Origin: Brasenia schreberi | Lineage: Eukaryota; Streptophyta; Magnoliopsida; Nymphaeales; Cabombaceae | Length of the DNA stretch: 64,000 bases | Assembly (NCBI GenBank): GCA_036023115.1 | Contig: JAYKKT010000073.1 | Location: 14,013,001 to 14,077,000 of the forward strand | Reading direction: 5' to 3' | Shown here: one piece after another, positions 53,681 to 64,000 of the stretch | How positions within the stretch are numbered: the first letter of the stretch is position 1 | Layout: each line of letters starts with the position of its first letter | The notes under the pieces: generated by a model | What the model was told of the DNA's origin: nothing | Databases searched by the model: none | The model's input: the letters and a program-made list of their open reading frames with translations, nothing else | Translations under genes and position numbers: made by a program

Positions 53681-55482
53681 ACCATTGAAGTAAAATATGA
53701 TCTTGAAGAGAAAGATGAAATTGATGTTGTTTCTAAACATATCAAGACAAAAGTTCATGGAGAAAGGAAAGTGGTGATGCCCCATGCTCAAGTTAACATG
53801 ATCAAGGATCTCTCCTCAAATTCAGATATGTAGCCTCCCATAGATTTTGATTATGATCTCCCTAATGCTACTAAAAAATGCAAGAGAACTTACATCCTTT
53901 ACCTCATTACTCAATATGTCTCATATCACAATACTTTAAGAAATTATGAGAATCTTGTTATAAATGTTGAACTACATATGTGGAGGAAATAAGTCAAGTC
54001 CTTCAGTGGGAGGATGCTATGCAAAGCGAATTAGACGCATTGGGAAAAAATAATATATGAACTATTGTTGATTTGCCTCTAGGCAACTTTACATAGTTAA
54101 GCTTAAAGGAGATGGAAGTCTTAAACGTTATAAGGCAAGGCTGATAGCTAAGGGATACAATCAGTTATACTTATATGGCATTGACAATACTGAAACATTT
54201 GCTCCAGTTGCAAAACTTACGTCTATTAGAGTCATTATGAAACTAGTTATACACAAAGGTTGGGATATGTGGCAATTTGATGTAAAAAATGTTTTTCTAC
54301 CAGGGATCCTCAATGAAGAAGTTTATATGGAGCTACCTCCTAGATTTGATGGCAAGGAACTAAAGGGTTAGCTATGTAAATTGAATAAAGCCATTTATGG
54401 TCTCAAGCAATCTCTAAAAGCTTGGTTTGAAAAAACTTACACTTACCTTACACAAATTTGGTTTTGTCAATAGCAAATGTGATCCTACTCTTTTTTATTC
54501 ACTCTAAGCTTTTACTCACTACCTACATTTTAGTTTATGTAGATGATATTATTATAAGCGTAGGCTCTCTACTATACTATAATTCAATCCTTGATTTCGG
54601 CCTTAACAAAAGAATTTGCTCTCGAGGATCTTGGTAAGTGATTGAGTTACTTTTTTTGGGTATTGAAGTTTATGTATTCTAGGAGTGGTATCTTCTTGAC
54701 TCAAAGGAAATACACTATGGATTTATTACAGGATACAAACGACTGCAAAAGGAGTGAAACTACAATCAAAGTTAACAAACAATTGCATCTTTATGATAAA
54801 GATAGAAAAGTATTAAGATGTGGGTTAGTATCAAAGGTTAATACGAAAATTGATTTACCTTATTATTACTCGTCTAGATATTGCGTATGCAATGAAAATA
54901 GTAAGCAGACTTATGCATGCTCCATCAAAAGTCCATATGGATGCAATTTATCATATATTGCAATATATGAAGACTACACTAAGACGGTATTCCTTATACC
55001 AAAAAGGGTCATCTTAATATTGAAGTGTATTCAAATGTTAATTGGGCTAGATCACTAGATCAAAAGTCTACTTTCGGGTATATTACACTTATTGGGGACA
55101 ATTTTGTTTCATGAAAGAGCAAAAAGCAAGTGGTTGTTGCAAGATCGAGTGCAGAAGATGCATATAGAGCAATTGCCTAAGGGATGTGTGAGGGACTATT
55201 GTTAAAGTCGCTTATAAAAGAGTTAGGCATGGAGGCAGAAGGTGTTATTCCTCTATTATGATAGTAATAGCTGCAATTCATATTGCATCTATATGAAACA
55301 TATTGAGATCAATTGTCACTTCATAAGGAAAAAAGTGATCAATCAAATGTTTCAATTGATATATATCAAGTATGCAAACAAGTGTGCTAACATTTTTACA
55401 AAGGCAATTAATAGAAGTGGACTTATGACTTGTCTAGGCAAGTTGGGAGTTATGAGTATCTTTCTCCCAACTTGAGAGGTAG
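53681..55482 (+). pseudogene. Copia K reverse transcriptase-RNase H
   Basis: RT pieces YKARLIAKGYNQLYLYGIDN, WQFDVKNVFLPGILNEEVYM, LNKAIYGLKQSLKAWFEKT, LVYVDDIIISV (YVDD intact) and TQRKYTMDLLQDTNDCKR, then RNase H ARSSAEDAYRAIAXG-like at about 55140 and EINCHFIRKKVINQMFQLIY. It ends TTCTCCCAACTTGAGAGG, the polypurine tract before the 3' LTR. Confidence 0.82.
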
Positions 55483-55511
55483 TGTTGAGAAGAAAGCTGG
55501 ATCAGTTCGGT
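55483..55511 (+). repeat. 3' LTR of copia K, 29-bp remnant
   Basis: TGTTGAGAAGAAAGCTGG then divergence at about 55511. The remaining LTR has been lost. Confidence 0.75.
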
Positions 55512-55901
55512 AAACAGAAAGAAAGTTTTTGCAGGTTGAAGTTGTTCAAACCTCAATGTAATGTATTTGATAAATAGAATGTCTTCTAAAGCTTTAAAAA
55601 AGTATTTTATTGGGTGAAAAACCTTTTAACGTCTCTCCTATTTATGAATTTCTAAAAGTTTTTGGTCGTATCTGTTTTGTATTCATTGATAACAATAAAC
55701 ATATTGTCTTCTCGTGCTACCAAAGGTGTTAGACAAAAGAGGGGTATCTTTCCTACCCAAGGATGTAAATTTTATGTTTCAAAGGATGTTGAGTTTATTT
55801 AGCATTACACATGTTTCTCTCAAGCTAAGATAATGGACAATGTCACCTTGCACAAGAATTCTTTTCAAGTATTCCCAAGGATGTCTTGGAATCTCAAATA
55901 T
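55512..55901 (+). pseudogene. Copia integrase C-terminal fragment
   Basis: Short pieces of the copia IN C-terminus in shifting frames (RMSSKALKK, FCIH or VLYSL region, LPKDVNFMFQRMLSLF). It may belong to copia Q, into which K inserted, but the link is not proven. Confidence 0.5.
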
Positions 55902-55918
55902 AGATAGACTCTCATGCA

Positions 55919-55970
55919 ACAACAACAACAACTAATCCTTTTCTCATACCAGACGGGGTCAGCTACATGG
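55919..55970 (-). mobile_element. 52-bp RTE/SINE tail insertion with 17-bp TSD
   Basis: ACAACAACAACTAATCC to GTCAGCTACATGG between exact copies of AGATAGACTCTCATGCA (55902-55918 and 55971-55987). A strongly 5'-truncated insertion of the RTE/SINE 3' end. Confidence 0.9.
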
Positions 55971-55987
55971 AGATAGACTCTCATGCA

Positions 55988-56508
55988 TTTCTTTTAAAAT
56001 TGTTAGAAACAGTTCATGTCATCTTTGCATAGGCTTTGTTTCACGTTTTCAACTCCTTTGGCACTTGTCTTTTACATAGGTTTCAATATCCCTTTCAAGA
56101 TCAAGTGTTGGCTCCTTGGCCATGCTACCAATATGATCCAAAAAATCTTTCACAATAAAATATTTATTCACAGTAAGAGCCAAACTACTTGGTTGTCATA
56201 ACTTGCATTATATTGTCTCATTTTTTCTTCCATTTCTAATTGCACCAAGAAGAGAATTCTGACATTGAAATGGAGCAAAGATGAAGTACAAGAAAAGTCA
56301 GTCTTTGAAGTTTCTTCCCACAAAGCTGCAATACCACATAAGAATGTCACCAAGAGAGGAATGGAAGTCATCAAACAACAAAGAGCTCTTAATAATCAAG
56401 AGGAAGCCCACAAGATTCATACACCAAGCACGAAATATAAAACAACACATGAAGGTCAAGATGCAAGAAGGTACTTTTTACATAAAATGTTTATAACAAT
56501 CAAGCATG
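55988..56508. other. GET4 intron a-b, unassigned
   Basis: Short overlapping frames on both strands at 56016-56516 without recognised domains. A stretch at 56070-56160 (FNIPFKIKCWLLGHATNMIQ) resembles copia gag weakly but was not assignable. Confidence 0.4.
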
Positions 56509-56525
56509 AATTATAAGAATATATA

Positions 56526-56741
56526 CCACAACAACAACTAAGCCTTTTCCCATACTAGATGGGGTCAGCTACATGGATTCTTTGTTTCCACATAGCTCCA
56601 TCATGTTGCCATGTTATAGAATTCATGGTAGATAAGTCCGACAAAGTTTTACGTTGTCTGTCGGAAACCTAACACAACCCTCCTCGTTTATCCAGGCTTG
56701 GGACCGGCCCTGCAAGAGTGGTCCCTTACATGGGTAGAGTT
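56526..56741 (-). mobile_element. SINE-like RTE derivative with 17-bp TSD
   Basis: 216 bp between AATTATAAGAATATATA (56509-56525) and AATTATAAGGATATATA (56742-56758), one mismatch. Head and tail as in the 31167 copy, but the middle keeps more of the LINE 3' part (AACATGATGGAGCTATGTGG), so each SINE-like copy has its own internal junction or belongs to a subfamily. Confidence 0.92.
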
Positions 56742-56758
56742 AATTATAAGGATATATA

Positions 56759-57557
56759 AATATAAGAAAATTAAGACAAGGAATAAAGGAGAAGAAAGAG
56801 ACAGAAATATCCCTATTATAGAGATGATGGATATACCCTCATAGTTTAGACTTTAGCACGAAGAAGTCAATCTTCTCTGCATCAGGTAAAGGGTGAGACC
56901 GTGAGAGTACTAAAAAATGCCAAAATGAAATATTTAAACAAGCATAAAGGGAGTGTGCTGTGCACGGGGTCAATGTATCATGCCCCCTAAGGCAGAACAA
57001 GCGGGCAAGAGAGGCCCCATTTGTGGGGTCCGCAATGTGCAGGCCACGTGCACAAATATCCCCTAAAGCACCAAGACAGAGAAAGAGAGGGGGGGAGATG
57101 ATTCATATGCCTCAAACTGGTTATATGAAACATAACGAAATTTGACCCATATCAACTACTAGTAAATGCACTGACATTAATGAGACAACCTATGTGACAT
57201 CACATAGATACCACCCTTTAGATATTGCCCGTACGACACTCTGAGATACACAGACAGAATATTGGCAAAATGCTGACAGATAAAAGAACTAGTTACTAGT
57301 AACATTCTTAAATCATTTTACTATGACTGATCTTTGTTAAAATATTAGAAAATAACTACCACATAAGTGTGTTATTTGCATCTTATTTAACGAGGATATT
57401 TAAAGTATCTTTGCATCCTTGGAACAGGAAATTAGCCATGGTACTTGATGACACATGATATCTTATCTCCATGAATCTTAAAAAGTGCTCTGACAAGAAA
57501 ATTAATGTTCAGAAAGCTACCAACTCTTGAGAAGAAGATAACAGAAGATTAGTTTAC
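56759..57557. other. GET4 intron a-b, 5' part
   Basis: About 800 bases, intron. Nothing recognised apart from purine-rich tracts (57080-57097). Confidence 0.45.
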
Positions 57558-57714
57558 CTGATTGCTGCTTTTAAGAATGACGAGCAACCTTCAACACGTG
57601 TCTTTGCAGCGAGTAGTGCCTCAGAGAGCTTTTGCATGTCTTCATCATCATCGGCCATCAAGTTTTGTGGGATAGTTACTTGAGGGAAATCAGTATATAT
57701 GGCCCTGATACGAT
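57558..57714 (-). CDS. GET4: GET4 exon a (most 5' exon seen)
   Basis: GET4 is a cytosolic alpha-helical (TPR-like) scaffold of the GET pathway that hands tail-anchored proteins to the GET3 ATPase for ER insertion. Minus strand: TTATCAG then exon then GTAAAC. It encodes [40 protein letters not shown] and [11 protein letters not shown] plus two bases of Arg. Arabidopsis GET4 reads RIRCIFKLFPRVPVPPHLVD then SFLRAAIKWSAEFGG. Together the six exons give about 197 codons of an expected 310-330, with no stop or frameshift and matching phases. N-terminal exons should lie beyond 64000; none is seen in 57715-64000. Confidence 0.94.
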
Positions 57715-57747
57715 CTGATAAGAGATTACATCATATCACTTCCCTTT

Positions 57748-57770
57748 GAGAGAGAGAGAGAGAGAGAGAG
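57748..57770 (+). repeat. (GA)n microsatellite
   Basis: Eleven GA repeats. On the minus strand this is a (TC)n tract about 35 bases upstream of the GET4 exon a acceptor and may serve as its polypyrimidine tract. Confidence 0.85.
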
Positions 57771-58210
57771 ATCATATGCCATATTGGAAAAATCAACTCA
57801 ACAATGAGTGGCAAACAAACAATCAAGAGGATCTTTGTCATAATGGCCAGTGTCAGAATAGTACACTGAGAAAACACGAAAGGTTAAAAAAATAATTGAT
57901 GCAATTTTTATAAATGTGAAGCAAGAATTCCCCGAAAGCATATTCACAACAGTTAGAAGCAGCTAGCCTCCAAGCAAGGAAAAGAATCTAATTATCCAAC
58001 CCACTTGAAACAGAAAAAAGGTCAACCATGACAACAGCCCTTCAACCATGCTATATTATACAACCACCAACCCTTTCCAGTCTGTGAGCTAAATTTGCCC
58101 GACTTAACCAGCCAGAAGGATAACAGGGCTGATCAGAAAAAGTTTAAATATTCTAGAACTTCGAATCATACAAAATTGTGCACCGAAGATCCAAGAACAT
58201 GCATTTTATT
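57771..58210. other. GET4 intron upstream of exon a
   Basis: AT-rich; nothing recognised. Confidence 0.45.
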
Positions 58211-58612
58211 TGTTAAAATGTCAACTTATTTGGGCGACTTTCCTTAATGTACTCAGGATGATAATGTACCTCTGAACTGAAGTGTAACTAGTTCTTCCAA
58301 GCTTCTTATTTTCTTTTTCATTTGTTTCATTTTTGTGTTACTGTTCATAATAGTACCAGTGCACAGTTCACGCCGTTGATCTCTATCTCTCTCATGTGTA
58401 GTTGGATACCTGCCTCTATAAATATGAAGCCCTTTCATTGTAATCTCAATGCTTGTTTTTCAAGCATTTTGATATATAAAAATTCAGATTCCCTTGTGTA
58501 TTCTTGCGGTACTTTTTGGTGATATCAAACCTTTTCTTCTTGGTGAATCTCTTGGCGATAGTGGAACTTCCTTCACAGTACTGGCTTGAAGATTTCAGGG
58601 GTTATTCTAGCA
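58211..58612 (+). repeat. 5' LTR of copia M (402 bp)
   Basis: TGTTAAAATGTCAACTT...GTTATTCTAGCA followed by PBS-like TAGTATCAGATAC (58613-58625). It has CTATAAATATGAAG (TATA, about 58416). Confidence 0.75.
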
Positions 58613-59210
58613 TAGTATCAGATACAGAACTCTACCACGTTTGAACATGTTGTGTCAGCCTCATGTTTCGTGCACAACTACATTTTCTCGTGCTTCTTTA
58701 AGGAATTTGAAGACTAATATTTTGGGACTTACTGCTACTTGGACATTTGGTATCTCTTTTGGCCTTTATTGCTTCTTAGGGAGCATAAAAAGGACCTCTG
58801 GTTGTTGCACATAAACATCATTTGGCATGCATCTCGGTCGAAGTGCTAGAATGCATCTTTAGAAGGCTCTTTATAAAGGCTTCTCATTCAGTTCTTTCCT
58901 AGAGGTAAGGAAGAAGTTCCATTATATGCTCGCAAGAAGTAACTATAACACTTGGGCAAGAACCATGGTAAATTACCTTTACTTACAGAAATTGGAAGTA
59001 CATCAGCTGGAAGAAGAGAAACTGAAAGAAAATGAATGAAGTAAAGGACAGGTGGGAAGAAAACAATAGGACAAATATTGGACTCTTATGAACAACATGG
59101 ATGATGCCACCCGTGCTAACTTAGCTAACTTCATGGAGGCTAAGAAAGCACGGGATTTTTTGAAAATCCAATACGCAAGATTATGAACTTATTTAAAAGT
59201 TTGCCAAAAG
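58613..59210 (+). pseudogene. Copia M gag remnant
   Basis: Leader, then ARSNYNTWARTMVNYLYLQK at about 58927-58986, a Glu/Lys-rich linker, and TLMNNMDDATRANLANFMEA KKARDFL-type gag. No pol follows; the next element begins near 59390. Confidence 0.6.
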
Positions 59211-59389
59211 TAAAGCAAATCAGATAAACTGTTAAAGTGAATTCATATTAAGCCATTTGATCCCTTTCAGTATATATCAGGATAGAATTTCTTGTACTTC
59301 TCCTTTTTTATCAGGTTGTATTTTACAAAAGATATGTACTTTTCCTTTTGTGTGTTTCTCACTTTTGTATTTTTGTTGTTTATTTGTTG

Positions 59390-59900
59390 TACTAAGGAAG
59401 TCAGCACTTCTGTGCAGTGTAACTGCTAGTTAACTAGCCGTTGCCAGCATTGTTGGCCTTCCTTCTATTGTATACAGTGGCTTATTATAGGCCACCCACC
59501 CTCCTGTATTTTCTCAATGACTTTCGGCATGTACCTTAATGAATCTTTAGGCTGTTCTTGAGGTTCATCCTCGTTGGCTGTGACTGTGACCATGTTCATC
59601 ATTCAAGGTGAGATAGTTCAGTCCATCTGTGGACTTCATTTGTTACAAGTGGTGAATTGTGGCAGCCACCAACTGAGTTGCTGTTAACCATTTCATTGGA
59701 TGGTACTGGAGCTGGAATTTGTGTTTCATGCCATAACTCATGTTGTGTGACAAGAGCAAAACTTCATTCTTTGTGACTGATTGTTCTTGGCGGTTGTTGC
59801 TGTGATATTTCTTCAAGTTCGTGACTGTTTTTGTCACACCCTCATCAAGTGAAACGTCCTTGAAATGCTTCCATCATATTCTCTTGATATTCAAAGTTAG
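59390..59900 (+). repeat. Probable LTR and leader of copia N
   Basis: Contains AACTAGCCGTTGCC (near-MSA motif) and other copia U3-like words, and lies just upstream of copia N gag. Exact LTR ends and a PBS could not be fixed; the best PBS-like word is TTGATATTCAAAG at about 59884. Confidence 0.4.
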
Positions 59901-59919
59901 TACTCATTTGTTGTAGTCA

Positions 59920-60775
59920 TGGAAGATAAAAATGAAAGATGTAACTATCTTTTGACAAGTACCAACTACAAGATATGAGCTAATCAACAGACAATTATCT
60001 TTATTTCGAGAATTTGTGGGGATATTTGAGTAGGACAATAGTAGAGCATGCCGCAAATGCCATCAAGAGCTAAAGGAGGAACATGAAAGAGGACATGGAA
60101 TGATAATATACACTCATGAATAATGTGAGTGAACATATTCGAAGCATTTTTGGAAATTTCACCAATGCAAAAGATGCACGGGAATATCTTAAGAAGAAAT
60201 TCCAAAATGGTGTTGCTCACTGAATGGCCTTCGAGATAGATTATCAACCATGAAACAAAGAGATAAAGCCATCAATGAGTTCTTTGGTGAACCGTCAAAT
60301 CATTGGAATCCACTTAATGGATATGGAAAGAAATGTGTATATTGTCTTGATAAGCACGATGTGAACCAAATGAGGATTTTTATGAGGATTTTTGCTATCA
60401 ATTTATGAGAGGTTAAGAGATGAATTTGAAGGTGCTTGCTCATCCTTGATGCACTGAAACTCTTTCCTATTTCAAAGGAAGTTTTGTTGATCTTATAGCG
60501 GAAACAAGAATGAATGAAGTAGGATGTTTAAAAGAAAATCTGCCTTAGCTATCTCTAGACAAGGGCTAATATCAAGCCTTGTAGCCTCCTTGTCTGGAAA
60601 TTGAAAGCCATCTCAAAAATGAATAGGCAAGTGAATCAAGGAGGAAGTAGTTTATTATTATCTTAAGGAAATTGGTTATATCAAGCCTTAATATCCAAAA
60701 TTAAGGAAGAAAGTGGCCTTTGTAGAAAGGAAAATGGATCAAGATACTGTTAAAGCGTATGAATAAGTCGACTGC
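59920..60775 (+). pseudogene. Copia N gag remnant
   Basis: MEDKNERCNYLLTSTNYKI (59920), then in shifting frames SHEYNVSEHIRSIFGNFTNA and KKKFQNGVAH, KQRDKAINEFFGE, CQFMRG-LRDEFEG and a Lys-rich knuckle remnant (GYIKPXYPKLRKKVAFVER). No protease or integrase. Confidence 0.7.
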
Positions 60776-60839
60776 ATCAAAGGATGAGAGTGGACGACAT
60801 GCAAAATGGGACAGTTTATGTGGTTCTTCAATAATTTTG

Positions 60840-61121
60840 TTTTATGTTAATTATGTTTTATGTTTTTAACTTTTGCTTTATGTTTTTAAAGGTAGCTTTA
60901 AATAAGCCTCATTAATGGCACTTAGGTAAATTAGTTCTTTGTATTGTTGATATTTAAAGATGTGAAAACCCTACCAACAGATGATGTTTTTGAATGAGAT
61001 AGAAAGAGTACAAGGCGGCGGTTGCACTGAGGCAGTCGACTGCCCCTTGGCCATCTTCTCAAGTCTAATGAATCTGAAATACTCTTCCAGTGTTATGTTT
61101 TGTTTTGTTTTGTTTTGCACA
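60840..61121 (+). repeat. Probable 5' LTR of copia O
   Basis: Ends next to a PBS-like TGCTATAAGAGC (61122-61133, two mismatches to TGGTATCAGAGC). Contains (TTTTG)n at 61096-61117. Start not resolved. Confidence 0.45.
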
Positions 61122-61206
61122 TGCTATAAGAGCTTTTTCTTAAAAGAAACAGTTGCATTTGGTCAAGAATCTGCATTGAGGAATCTGCGTTGAAACATCA
61201 TCAGGT

Positions 61207-61510
61207 ATTTATGTTGATCTGGTTATCGACAACATCTAGGCAGCATCCTGTTGAAGTTATGTTGAAGAAACATCATATTGAAGTATAGATATCAATAAAG
61301 AATCTGAGTATATAAACTGCATCGTGTTGAAGAATAGATATCGACAAAGAATCTGCTACTTGTTGAGGTAAAGATATCAATTTGCTGCGTGTTGAGGTAT
61401 CGATATGAATATAAATTGCATCGTGTTGAAACAAACAGATCGTGTTGAAGTAGTTGAAGTATAGATATCAACCTACAGCTTGTTGAAGTAGCAATCTGAG
61501 CACATACTAC
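61207..61510 (+). repeat. Degenerate short repeats in the copia O leader
   Basis: At least seven imperfect copies of GTGTTGAAGTATAGATATCAA spaced 25-60 bp apart between the PBS and gag. No frame stays open. Confidence 0.75.
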
Positions 61511-61599
61511 TGGTGACATTGATTTTTTGGAAAACTGTTGAACATTTTTGTGTCGAGAACATATTCAAAATTACTGCACATATTCAACATATACAAGTT

Positions 61600-62830
61600 A
61601 TGGAAAGAAGGATGAAAGAAGAACTACAATCATCCACATGTGGTAATGAACAGAAACTAGAACCATTTCAAATCACAAATATTCGTTTGTAAGGAAGAAA
61701 TTATAGAGAATGGGCGAGCTAAATTGAGCTTGTCCTATGTTCTCGAGAAAAGCTATCAATTATTAAACAAACTCAGCCACAACCAGATGAAGACAGTGCA
61801 GATTTTGAGAGATGGTCCAAGGATAATGCATTGGTAAGCTCTTGGCTTCTTCAATCAATGAATCAGTCCATTAGCAAAACATTTATGTATATGGAATCGG
61901 CTACAAAAATTTGGACTGCAGTTGAAGAAGCATATTTCAGGCAAAGTTATATTGCTAAGAGTATGAGATAATTGAGAGAATAAGGAAATATCATCAAGGA
62001 ACCAGATCAATAAGTGAGTATTATAGAGAATTACAGGAACTGTAGAACGAACAAAGATATATTATAGAAAATAAGTGTAGTCACTGTGTAAAAGAGAGAA
62101 CAACAAATGGTGAAATTCAAAAAATACTTGATCTACTCTAGGGAATCTCACATAAATATAAATCAATCAAGTTGAATATTCTCAGCAAGAAAGAACGGTC
62201 ATCACTAGGAACAATATATTCTCTCTTAATAAGAGAGGAAGATCGAAAAAATTTAGAGAAAGAAAAACATATTCAAGCTAAGAAATATGTATTTGCTGGT
62301 AGAGGTAACACTAATTATTAGAAAGATAGAGATTCAGTCAGAGGCCGTGGAAGATGAAGATTTCAAAATCACGAAGATAAGCATTATGGGAAAAGAAGAC
62401 ACACACAAGAACATTGCTGAAAAATTATTGAAAAACCAACAAAGTATAAGAATTATGGTAGTCATGTGGCAGCTACATCTAAGAAAGAAAAAGCAGAACC
62501 AAGTCCTATAGATGAAATGGTTGAATTGAAGAGGCAACTTGGAGAAATAGAAACACAACTGCGTGATCAACCTTCAACCTCTTCATCAAAGATTGAAATA
62601 AGCCCTCCTACTTCCTACAGTATCAGTGGTAACTTCTCTGGTAAAAATTCTACATGTTCCAATTACTGGGTAATTGATTCAGGAGTTACTGATCATATGG
62701 TAGGAGATAAGTCTAACTTTATAAAATATGAAGTTACTCCAACACCTCATTACGTAAAGGTGGCAAACGGTTCCTTGATTCCAATGGAAAGAAAGGGAGT
62801 AATTGAAGGGAAAAATCTTAAACTTAATCA
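61600..62830 (+). pseudogene. Copia O gag-protease
   Basis: Gag from 61600 (MERRMKEELQSSTCGNEQKL), FQITNIRL, DNALVSSWLLQSMNQSISKT, FMYMESATKIWTAVEEAYF, SEYYRELQEL and KLNILSKKERSSLGTIYSLL, with stops. The 62466-62834 frame has coiled region EMVELKRQLGEIETQLRDQP and protease WVIDSGVTDHMVGDKSNF (DSG kept). Confidence 0.85.
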
Positions 62831-62834
62831 GTGA

Positions 62835-64000
62835 TATACATTCTCAAATTTCCAATAAATCTACTTTTCGTAAGTTCCTTTATTAGAGATATGAATTGTT
62901 CAATCGCGTTTTCTCCATCTAGTTGTGCTTTTCAGGATCTAAGGACGGGAAGAACCTTCGACGTGATGAATTAAGGAATGGGTTATATCTACTTCCCGGA
63001 CCACACACTGCAATACAGAGAAGAGCATTAGCAACCACTACTACAGAAGAAGAGATAAGACTTTGGCATAGTCGGTTCGGTCATTTACCTATATCTAAAA
63101 TTTGTGAGTTTGTCCCTTTTTTAATCCCAAAGGATTTAGTTATTCAATATGATGTATGTCAGAGGGCTAAACATCATAGAGCCTCGTTTCTTAATAGTGA
63201 TTATAAGTCGTCAGTTCCATTTGAGTTAATTTATTCTGATGTATGGGGTCCATGTTTGATACCTTCCTTGGAAAATTTTAAGTACTTTGTTACTTTCATT
63301 TATGACTATTCTAGACTTACCTTTGTTTATCTTATAAAATCCAAATCAGAAGTATCATTGATTTTTGCTATGATTCACAGTTTCATTACGACTCAATTTG
63401 GGTACACTATTAAGACCCTTAGATCTGATAATGGCAGTGAATTTTGTAACTCTAAGTTAGAGTCATATCTCCAAAGTCATCATACTCCACAACAAAATGG
63501 AGTTGTTGAACGAAAAAATAGACACATTTTGGAAATCGCATGAACCCTCCTTGAACATGGTGTTCCTAAATATTTCTGGCATGAAGTTGTACTTATATCA
63601 GTGTATCTCATTAATAGACTTCCTTCTGTGGTTCTTGATAGAAAATCTCCATTTAACTTATCAAGCCTGAAAATAATTCATTTCATCGTATTCCTAGAGT
63701 GTTTGGATGTGTTTGTTACGTTCATGTTCATAGTTAATTTCGAGATAAACTCGATTCAGGGGCAGTCAAATGTGTTTTCGTTGGATATTCCTGTGAAAAG
63801 AAATGATATGTTTGCTATGACACTAATTCTCATCGGAAATATATTTTCATGGATGTAACATTCTTTGAAACCTCTTCCTTTTTCAAAAATTCTATCAACT
63901 TGTCAAATTATACCATTGAAGAGATTGTTCTTCCAATGAACATCACTAGTGATGAAATAGATGAAGATTACTCCCTTGTAGAAAATGATCTAACAGCAAG
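62835..64000 (+). pseudogene. Copia O integrase, runs off the window
   Basis: KNLRRDELRNGLYLLPGPHT, RLWHSRFGHLPISKI, YDVCQRAKHHRASF (first zinc Cys is Tyr), integrase LIYSDVWGPCL, LRSDNGSEFCNS and QQNGVVERKNRHILEIA. All three DDE residues are present, making this the most intact integrase core in the window, with 207 open codons. A stop at 63541 and shifts after 63660 follow. Confidence 0.87.

Noticed and set aside
58253..58438. Minus-strand 61-aa frame
   Set aside because: Lies within the LTR of copia M and matches no protein.
59984..60247. Minus-strand 87-aa hydrophobic frame as a membrane protein
   Set aside because: Antisense of copia N gag remnants.

Overview
This window is plant nuclear DNA, most likely from an angiosperm with a TE-rich genome. 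The signs are Ty1/copia LTR retrotransposons primed by initiator tRNA-Met (PBS TGGTATCAGAGC), RTE-clade LINEs ending in (TTG)n, SINE-like RTE derivatives, hAT transposons with 8-bp target duplications, and host exons with GT/AG introns and plant-type proteins. The species cannot be fixed from the sequence. Almost every open frame belongs to a decayed transposon.

The one host gene with an intact reading frame is GET4, the tail-anchored-protein targeting factor, on the minus strand. I reconstructed six consecutive exons with consistent splice phases: 57558-57714, 49474-49564, 27219-27302, 12780-12826, 12571-12699 and 8546-8630. They span 49 kb. One intron is 80 bp, while the others are about 3.9, 8.0, 14.4 and 22.2 kb, swollen by nested transposons. 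The first and last exons are not seen and are probably outside the window. A lone exon of a mitochondrial carrier (SLC25 type) lies in the 22-kb intron on the same strand.

Layout. 1-8545: RTE LINE in copia A in a second RTE LINE in copia P. 8546-13301: GET4 exons f, e and d, with copia J, whose 3' part is inverted. 13302-25485: RTE fragment, then copia B, which holds a hAT carrying an RRM exon, a chimeric LTR retroelement (C, 15389-22326), a solo LTR and an RTE tail. Element C carries sense, intronless-looking pieces of ribosomal protein P0, hexokinase, PP2A-B55 and an N2227-type carnosine N-methyltransferase, and was itself hit by two related hATs. 25486-29909: copia E, GET4 exon c, SINE-like copies and the carrier exon. 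29910-46825: copia H, bounded by a perfect 5-bp TSD and containing copia I (with a hAT in its LTR and a SINE-like copy), chimeric copia G and a second autonomous-type hAT. 46826-57714: solo LTR, GET4 exon b, copias Q and K, SINE-like copies and exon a. 57715-64000: copias M, N and O, with O running off the end.

The most unusual items are gene-capturing element C, the SINE-like elements made of both ends of the local RTE LINE, the UAAUG stop-start overlap in that LINE, and repeated MYB3R-type mitosis (MSA) motifs in the LTRs of several copia families.
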